The notes under the pieces: model-generated
What the model saw: only the letters and a program-made list of their open reading frames with translations
Told to the model about the DNA's origin: nothing
Database searches by the model: none
In this document: in pieces, positions 56,791 to 64,000 of the stretch
Layout: each line of letters begins with the position of its first letter
Numbering within the stretch: position 1 is the first letter of the stretch
Assembly: GCA_020310875.1 (NCBI GenBank)
Contig: CM035422.1
Span: 57,064,406-57,128,405, forward strand
Length of the DNA stretch: 64,000 nucleotides
Reading direction: 5' to 3'
Source of the DNA: Ceratopteris richardii
Lineage: Eukaryota > Streptophyta > Polypodiopsida > Polypodiales > Pteridaceae
Program-made: the position numbers and the translations under genes

Positions 56791-57378
56791 CCACAAAAGG
56801 TTTTTGGAGCAAGCCAACAAAAGTTTGTTATGACTACACTCTTTCATTTTTTATTCTTAAAAATATCGCACGAGTGTAGAACACAACTTGGGATGGAGGG
56901 GGAAGGTCGCAACTATATATAGCAAAATGCCGCTTAATCAGAAAAAAGTTCCACCCTGCAATAGTATTATAGTGATTACTTCACATAGCCATTTGTTTAT
57001 GCACACTCCATGGCAATGCCCCGCTCAATGTGAAGAAACCCTAAGAGTTTCAAATCTCGACTCTCCGCTATGCCTTGTTGGGAGCCATGCTACTTTTATA
57101 TTATATTATATTATATTATATTATATTTTATATATATATATATATGTGTGTGAGTATGGAAAAAAGCTTTGGTGAGGACTTGTAAGGTGATAGCTTTCTA
57201 ATGAGTTCATACGTATTCTCTCTAGTATTCTAGTGCTGCACTATACTAATATCCATAGTCACTTTGAAGAATAGAGGAGAGGAGGGGCCGTAAAGTTAAG
57301 AGTGGAGAGGAAGTGAGCACTCATAAACTTCGCCCCCTTCTAACGTCATAGCTTTTTTTTTTAATAACCTTTCCGTAC

Positions 57379-57411
<33 letters not shown>

Positions 57412-57640
57412 AAGAGACAACACAACACAAGTATGTGTTGTGAAAGAGACAACACAACACAAGTATGTATGTGTATGTATGTATGTGTGTGTGAGAAAGA
57501 GACAACACAACAAAGGACATTTCACACATAAGGAGTACTCACTCACATATATGTAGGAGGACTACATCTGTGCGTTTGTCTTTGCACAAGTGTACGGAGT
57601 TCAAAGTTTAAGTGTAGTGTGGGTAAGAGGAAATGAAAAA
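56791..57640. other. noncoding with short microsatellites
   Basis: Includes (TTATA)n and (TA)n at 57,097-57,145, (TA)n at 57,380-57,401, and a GTGT/GTAT and AGACAACACAACACAAG repeat at about 57,412-57,508. No gene seen. Confidence 0.5.
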
Positions 57641-57651
57641 GGTAAACTTTA

Positions 57652-57958
57652 GTCCCAGTTCGTTGGCTTAGTGGTTGGGCCTCTCGCTTCTTGAGGCAGG
57701 GGCGAGGGTTCAATCCCTGAAAGCAACATGTAAGGGACATGTAATCTAGAAAGATCTTGCATTGTGGCTGAGTGCCACCGTTTGTCTATCCCTTCGGTAG
57801 TGTTGACCACCGTTTAAACCAGTCTTGTAAATTCATGTTCTTGTGGGATAAAGGGGGTCCCATGGGTACTATGCCCTTCCTTGTACAGTTGCAATTTCAA
57901 AATTAAAATCCGGGGGAGTAGGCTTCGGCCGAACCTCCATTTTATAAAAAAAAAAAAA
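57652..57958 (+). mobile_element. full-length tRNA-derived SINE
   Basis: A box TGGCTTAGTGG (57,664-57,674) and B box GGTTCAATCCC (57,707-57,717), a body of about 220 bp, and an A tail. GGTAAAC(T/C)TTA flanks it at 57,641-57,651 and 57,959-57,969, a target-site duplication with one mismatch. Length about 307 bp. Two relatives lie within 2 kb upstream. Confidence 0.87.
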
Positions 57959-57969
57959 GGTAAACCTTA

Positions 57970-58759
57970 TGTAATTATATGTTAATTTATGTGTGCATGT
58001 GTGCACATGCGTGTATGCATGTATGTATAGTAGATTAATATATAAATATACATATGAATACACGCACAATATATGTATAATTATGTCTACTTTCCCTTGT
58101 TTGGAACATGTCGTTCATGTTTTATATTAAGTAAGGAGAAGTTCATCTAACTTTGTACTATTGTAAGTATACTCATTGTAGATCGGATTATTCTCAATGG
58201 AGGGAATTTCATGAGAAAGTAGATTCATCATAAAAGTTATTTAAAAGTTTGTTTTTATTGGGCAAAGAGATGCACTCAAAAGATAATGCAGATGAGACTT
58301 TTTTATTAAAAAAAAAGCAACATATGTTCCTTTTTTAACTAAAAAATGAAAATTTTTTAGAAAGATCTGATGGACACAACACTGTACTTACTAATGTTCA
58401 TGCAATGATGGAGCAAAAACGATGACATCTCAAGTAAGTCACTTTTGCACCCGCACACAACTCGACTTGTAGAAATGCATTTGGAGTGCTCCATACCTTG
58501 TGATTTTTAAGTCATGCAAACAAAAAGAGCTACCACACACATCCAATGTTATTGTTGTTGCCTATAGGGAAAGGCCAAAAGATTGAGAGTCTCTATTTTA
58601 TTAGAACAATCAGTCATATATGATATTTTGACCATGTATCCTGATTTTGTTGGAGGTCTTTACTTTATATGTTTCCTTTCAAGTTTGTGCATGCAAGTAC
58701 AAAGGTCATCTTCTTCAATGTCCAATGTGAAGAGCTTGTAAGATCCCTTTCATTGATAT
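57970..58759. other. no recognised feature
   Basis: AT-rich noncoding sequence with short alternating GT/AT words near 57,990-58,080. Confidence 0.35.
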
Positions 58760-59781
58760 TGTTGAGCCCATAAAAGTCACATTGGTCAAAGTCAATCATA
58801 GTCAAAGGTCAAAGTCAATCATAGTCAAAGGTCAAAGTCAAAGCAATCAAAGTCAACATGTTCAAGGTCAAGGTCAACATGGACAAAGTCAAAGCGTTCA
58901 GGTGTCAAGGTGCACAGGTAGTGCACAATTAATTGTTCACAAAGGTTATATTTTGCAGAAAGTTGGTTGCCGATCGCAAAGTGTCTTTCTATAATTTCTC
59001 TAAGGTTCAAAGTGTTTTTAAAGTGTTTGGATGGTTCAGGTGAACCCTCTCTTAAGTGCACATTTGAAGAATTAAAAGGCAAAATGTGAAAGTATGTGAA
59101 GCAGCAATGTACGCAGAAGTGAAAGTATGGCCCCCCATTTAAAATTTTGTATTGTCCTAAAGTCGCTACAGGACAAAACAAGGATTCGTTGGCTGCTGGG
59201 CACACCTTGGAGACAATCTTGGGACATACAAGTGAGGACCAAGATGCTATGGGAGTTATGAGCGTATGTGAACCAACATCCAAGGGAAGGAGTATTCTTG
59301 GTTGGACCAAGCTATTGTGCGGGATTCTAGAGCAAGAGAGAGAAGAGACACACATTCAGAGAGAGTGCGCGCGACACAAAGAGCCATTGCAAGGTGCAAG
59401 AAGAGTGACTTAGATTGTATGCAAAGAGGGTGAAGCAAGGAATATCAAGAGTTCCAAAGTCCCATTGAAGGTGCATGTCGATAGAAGGTGTCCATCCCTC
59501 CCCCTTATTGGAAGCTTGGTGCAAGGTGTGCACAAGTGCAAGCTTGGAGAAGGTGGAGGTTGGGTGCAAAGGTCGGCGACAGATTCTGAGTACTTTGTAA
59601 TCTTGTTTCATGAGGATTATTTAGTCTTTGGCATATTGCGTAGAGCATTTGGCTTATGAATAAGCTTGTATTCTTCTCTTCCTAATTGAGCAGAAGCTTT
59701 CGGTGTCATTAATTCTTTGGTTCTCACTATCCATTCTCCTACAAACACTCAAGTCTCTTTTTGCACAAGAACCCCCCAACA
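58760..59781 (+). repeat. putative 5' LTR of gypsy-type element
   Basis: Opens TGTTGAGCCC and closes CCCCCCAACA, giving TGTTG/CAACA termini and 1,022 bp. A primer-site-like sequence and a gag follow in the expected order. A dense GTCAA repeat lies at 58,784-58,907. No second LTR is in the window. Confidence 0.6.
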
Positions 59782-59785
59782 AAAT

Positions 59786-59805
59786 TTGGCATGCTTGGTG
59801 GGACC
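59786..59805 (+). other. candidate primer-binding site
   Basis: TTGGCATGCTTGGTGGGACC lies four bases after the LTR end. It is similar to TGGCACGCCCGGTGGGAC words I associate with plant Ty3/gypsy (Tat-type) elements. The tRNA match was not verified. Confidence 0.5.
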
Positions 59806-60058
59806 TAAGGAGGCTTGAGCATAGGAGAAACAATATTGCAGTGTGGAGAAGCATTATTCAAGTGCCGACAATGCTACAGTACTACTTCATTGGGTTAAGA
59901 GGTAAATCTTCTTATTAATTCTCTTAGACTAAGAGGATTATGAATAGCTCATGACCGCAACCCGGTCTCAAACATCGAGGGTCACTTGCAAAGCAACAAG
60001 AAGAAAGGTTGTTAGAAGATCCCTCAGTCCACTATCGTCAACATCATCAGTAAAGAAC

Positions 60059-61397
60059 ATGGCAGGTTAGGTAGATTTGGAAACTCTACTTTCTAGATTA
60101 AATATAAAATTTCCATCTTTCAAAGGCTTAGCTCAAAAAGATCCGGATGAGCACATTAGGAGATTCTTAGCATTATGCAAAACAAGAGGTTTGATGGGAA
60201 GAGAGGATGCCTTTTTTATCCTCTTTCCTACCACATTAGAAGGGCTGGCAGATAAATGGTTCAACGAGTTTGCTAAAAACCATTTCACCACGTGGGATTT
60301 AATGAAAGAGGCATTCAAAACTCAATTCTAGCATGGGAACACTGCAGAGATAATCATTGAAGCATTAGAAAACTTGAGACTAGGTCCTGGTGAAATGTTT
60401 TCAAGCGTTTGTAACTAGAGTCAAGGCATTAATGGCTAAGTTGCCAAACCCTCCACCTGATTTCTTTATTAAGAAATGGTTAGCTAAACCAGTTTCGGTT
60501 ACTACACAATGTAAAATCAAAGAATTAGTGTTGCCAACAACCTCCATAGAAGAGTTCATCAATACAGCTACACAATTGGAACAAATAAGATAACAATATG
60601 GAGCAAGTTCTTCTCAACTACCCTATTCTGTAGAAATTGAGGATCGAGTGATTCAATTAAGGAAAGAGCAAGAGAACTTAAAAAGAAGTAAACCTCAAAA
60701 GGAAGAAGAAAATGCAATGACCTTATTGAGGCGAGAAATCGAGGCCCTCAAACTACAAAAGGAAGAGGAAGCGCAAGCAGAAGAAATAGCTCAACTTTGA
60801 CTGGAATTACAAGAATTAAGGGAAGGTGGCATCAAAAATGGGCTATGGTGTACCATGTGCAGCAAACAAGGCCATGTGGTAAGCAAATGTACATTCTTAA
60901 ATGTAACATGTCAGTGATGCAGGAAAACTAGGCATGAGGCCCATGAATGTCAGTCAAGAGGAATGCCTACAACAACATATTGGACACAAGGAGGAGCCCT
61001 ACCATCAACCAATGTAATGGTAGCAACACCCAATCAAGGTAATAATTACAACCATAGACATAGGGATAACTTTAGAAATGGGCCAAGGAGGCCAATTATT
61101 TGTTTTAGATGTGGAGAATGTGGGCATTACCAAAGTAGGTGCACTCTACCAAAAAATGCCCCTCCTTGCAGGAACTGCTTAGAGGCCAGAGACCACTATA
61201 CTAATTGTTGTCCTAAGAACCAAGCATCTTCATCTGGGCCCCACATTCAAATGATTTTTGTGCAGAAAGAAGAAATGGTAGATCAATTCAAGGTGCCATC
61301 ACTGTTAGATATGCTCAATGCCTCACCCTTATGTAGCACTACCAATGTCCAACACTCTCACATGGCTTCTCCTCATAATGGGAGCCTTACAAAATAG
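60059..61397 (+). pseudogene. Ty3/gypsy gag with zinc knuckles
   Basis: 60,077-60,331 encodes a retrotransposon gag core (FPSFKGLAQKDPDEHIRRF, then LADKWFNEF and TTWDLMKEAF). Stops break the middle. 60,640-60,800 is a Glu/Lys-rich coiled coil. Two CCHC knuckles follow, CTMCSKQGHVVSKC near 60,857 and CFRCGECGHYQSRC near 61,104. A TGA stands between them. The last frame (60,963-61,397) runs into sequence duplicated at about 62,073. Gag assembles the particle; no protease or pol follows. Confidence 0.75.
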
Positions 61398-62280
61398 AGT
61401 GTTATGGAACAATGGTGGTGCTACATAAGGGTGAGGCTCAATGTCCACCTAAAGGTGAACTACCTTCTTGGCATGATGCCAAGTCTTCCATGAGGGTGGA
61501 GCATTGACCATGGAACTCTAATACAATGGAACTCAAACACTAAACAATATAGATGGTTCTATCCACCCATGCACTCCCTATATGGAGCTTAGATGGTGAT
61601 CTAGATAGAAGCTAGGTGAAGGGCTATAGGCCAACACAATGGGTACTAAGATGGATACCCTAATGGTTTTAAACACAAACTGATGATCCTACATGGGTAT
61701 GGGACCATCTTTATAAGGTCCTCCAAGCCTAAGTCGGCCTACCCATGTTCTAGGGTCGTGGTAGCTTGATCCATGGCCAAAATCATCTCCACCATTGATC
61801 TACGGGGTAAATCCAATGGTAGAAAAGTAGGATCAACAACCATTTGTTTGTAGCCCTTGATCTTGCTTAATCCACACTTAATCCCTAAACCCTAAACCCA
61901 CATAAAATAGACCCTTCCCCAAGTTAAGAAAGCTACTTTTGTTTCTAGCCCTTGATTTAGGTTGATCCTCACATCGGATCAATCCCAAATCCAATGGGTT
62001 AGAAGTAACCTTCCTAACTATCCATCTACGGTCTACACTAGACCTCATCTGATCGCAAAGTCAGGAACCTACCAATGTCCAACACTCTCACATGGCTTCT
62101 CCTCATCATGGGGGCCTTACAAAATAGAGTGTTATAGAACAATGGTGGTGCTACATAAGGGTGAGGCATTGAGCATATCTAACACCCGCCCTCAATGTCC
62201 ACCCAAAGGTGAACTACCTTCTTGGCATGATGCCAAGTCTTCCATGAGGGTGGAGCATTGACCATGTCTAACACCCCCCC
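61341..62280 (-). repeat. LTR-like region with direct duplications
   Basis: CCAATGTCCAACACTCTCAC through GGTGCTACATAAGGGTGAGG occurs at about 61,347 and 62,070. CAATGTCCACC(T/C)AAAGGTGA through CATTGACCATG occurs at about 61,439 and 62,193, and its start again at about 62,282. On the minus strand, GAGGGGGGGTGTTAGACATG at about 62,265-62,285 is a polypurine/LTR-type junction following the copia pol end. The region is therefore probably the 3' LTR of the minus copia, internally duplicated, lying in the gypsy gag. Confidence 0.55.
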
Positions 62281-62302
62281 TCAATGTCCACCCAAAGGTG
62301 AA

Positions 62303-63199
62303 CTATTTCCTTGGCCCAATGCCAAGTCTTTGAAGATGTATTTGAAGTAGATCCTTTGTAAGCACTTTGGTGAGGGTACCTGCTACATTCTTCTTGATGG
62401 GATAGCATGCTATTTCCACCGTCCTTCCCAGTTGTACCTGCTTGCCAACTCTTGACTGTCCTTCATGACGACTATTCCAAAGCCTTCTCAAAAGTCTGAC
62501 TGCAAACCTGATATCTTGTATGATACTCCATAGGTAGATAAGACTACTAAGTACCTTCATGTAGCTCCCAATGTCTATCTGCTCATACAATGATCTTAGG
62601 GCTTGTTTCATCACATAGAATGCCTTCTTCAATTTACATAATGTGCTCTTGGAATGTGGAGCCTCAAACCCTGATGGTTGAGACACATGTACCTCCTCCT
62701 TGAGGTCAACATTCAAACATTCTGATTTGACATGTAACATGAACACTTCCCACTTCATATGAGTTGCTACCATTAGTATGATGGAAATAGTAGTCATTAG
62801 AGCAAACGAGACTTGAAAATCAAAACCCTTCACTAGTGAATGTCCTTGTGCCACCAATGTCTCTTGATAGCATTCCAAGATTCCTTCTATCATGTCCTTG
62901 ACTTGCCAGACCCACTTGGTGCTAGTGACCTCCCATGCTTCATTCTTCATTAAGCTAACACAATTGTCTTGCATAACCTCCTTCCATGCCAGATCTACAA
63001 GTGCTTCATCTTCAATTATTGGCTTCATTACTTGCTTCATAATCATAACCATCATGGCTATACTAACTATGTGAGTAGAAGCCCACTTGTGCTCCTCTGT
63101 TCTCAGTGATCTCCTTGGTCCTTCTGCCTTCTCTTTAATAGTTGTTGGCATAGGATTACTCTGACCATAGAGCTTTTCCTTCACCCATTGCAGTGACAA
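62303..63199 (-). pseudogene. deletion-shortened Ty1/copia pol, still open for 298 codons
   Basis: The minus frame holds copia pieces in order: linker with DLAWKEVMQDN, an RT start (WVWQVKDM, ETLVAQGHSLVKGFDFQ), an ECLNVDLKEEVHVSQPSGFE region, CKLKKAFYVMKQALRSLYEQ, then directly YLWSIIQDIRFAV and a NVAGTLTKVLTKD end. The YVDD active site and most of RNase H are missing, yet no stop interrupts the frame. RT activity is excluded. Its LTR-like sequence follows at lower coordinates. Confidence 0.75.
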
Positions 63200-63620
63200 C
63201 CAATCTATTTAGGTGATTTTAGGTTGGTAGACTCTCTTCTCACCATTTGATGATGATGCTTCCTCCTGTTCATAGGTAGGGATGACTCTTGGGCTCGGTA
63301 CATAGTGAATTACTGAAGTGATTCGATGGCGATACACCACAGTGCGCTCTCCTTCTTGAGAGCTCCACGACGATATGCTCGGAGTAGAAAACCGAGCACC
63401 TGAGGCCGCAGACAGTACTCTGCACAGAGGCTGTAGAATACACAGAAAACACAGTACTCAAGGAGCACGAAAACTGACTTCTTAGGTCTTACAAATGCGG
63501 TCGAACTTACAGTCTGTGACTGACCAGGCCACTATATGTTTTATTAAAGAACATATACAAAGAAGTGTCCGGTGGCCATTTGGCCTTTCACATGGACACT
63601 AACGGTAATAATCTCCCACT
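63200..63620 (-). repeat. probable LTR of the copia element at the window end
   Basis: On the minus strand AGTGGGAGATTATTACCG near 63,620-63,603 resembles the copia polypurine tract/LTR start (with TGTT altered). A T-rich/AATAAA-type word lies near 63,540. The lower boundary was not resolved. Confidence 0.4.
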
Positions 63621-63769
63621 AAAGGCCAATATGGCCAGAGTAACTATGGGAGAAAAAATAAAGGATGATAAAGAATACCTGAGTGTAAGTATACAAACTA
63701 TACCTCCCACCTGATGGGCATGTTACACAGTATACAAGTGACTGCGTAAGATCAAGAATCAAGTAACCC

Positions 63770-64000
63770 CCATCAAGTGACAACAGTGTCGAAAGCTATC
63801 CTGTGGTAGAGCTTTAGTCAAAGCATCTGCAGCATTATCTCGAGTGTAACCTTCTCAAGAATAATGCGCTCAGTGGCTAAGCAATCTCTAATGAAGTGAT
63901 ACCTCACCTCAATGTGCTTGGTCTTTGCATGATAGACCGGATTCTTAGCCAAAGCAATGGCACTCTGACTATCACTGAGCAAGTGAGGTACATGCTGAGG
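63770..64000 (-). pseudogene. Ty1/copia RNase H C-end (runs off the window)
   Basis: Minus-strand reading gives LLSDSQSAIALAKNPVYHAK, TKHIEVRYHFIRD and an ADALTKALPQD end with a stop near 63,770. A frameshift or indel near 63,855 breaks it. The element continues beyond 64,000. It is a different copia copy from 62,303-63,199. Confidence 0.82.

Noticed and set aside
58825..59355. 176-codon minus frame in the gypsy LTR
   Set aside because: Overlaps the GTCAA repeat and has no recognisable domain; LTR orientation and the downstream gag are on the plus strand.

Overview
The window looks like nuclear DNA of a land plant with a large, retrotransposon-rich genome. There is one intron-containing gene of recognisable plant type. 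Nearly everything else is decayed Ty1/copia, Ty3/gypsy, LINE and SINE sequence, very long (CT)n, (GT)n and (TA)n microsatellites, and local tandem duplications. Plastid, mitochondrial, rRNA and bacterial signatures are absent. A fern or another lineage with giant introns would fit, but that is inference.

The one host gene lies on the minus strand and spans most of the window. Five exons at 11,963-13,398 encode the catalytic part of a HAD-superfamily (DLDET) small CTD-phosphatase-like protein. The missing first exon is about 41 kb away, at 54,328-54,579. It supplies an N-terminus with a hydrophobic segment and joins the DLDET exon in phase. The six exons give a 290-residue protein that resembles, from memory, the Arabidopsis At3g55960 protein. 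Intron 1 is therefore 40,929 bp and makes up about two thirds of the window.

Layout: 0.1-4.4 kb, decayed long coiled-coil ORF and an LTR-like region; 4.5-5.1 kb, giant (CT)n tract; 6.5-6.8 kb, CATATG-rich repeat; 7.5-9.3 kb, copia relic; 12.0-13.4 kb, exons 6 to 2. Intron 1 (13.4-54.3 kb) holds: a SINE with target-site duplication (14.3 kb); rearranged copia relics (14.7-22.3 kb); a GC-rich LINE endonuclease fragment (23-25 kb); the best preserved copia element (25.6-31.2 kb); mixed copia fragments (31.3-36.4 kb); a second copia with 5' LTR and gag (38.2-42.5 kb); more copia ends (42.7-45.9 kb); a 1.23-kb tandem array (47.8-51.3 kb); and apparently unique sequence next to exon 1. Upstream of exon 1 are a leader/promoter region (54.6-55.6 kb), a cluster of three related SINEs (55.7-58.0 kb), a gypsy LTR and gag (58.8-61.4 kb), and two copia 3' ends on the minus strand (61.3-64 kb).

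No retroelement here appears autonomous: every long ORF has stops, frameshifts or lost catalytic residues. The only gene I regard as probably functional is the phosphatase-like gene. All calls rest on reading the sequence and remembered family motifs; no searches were run.
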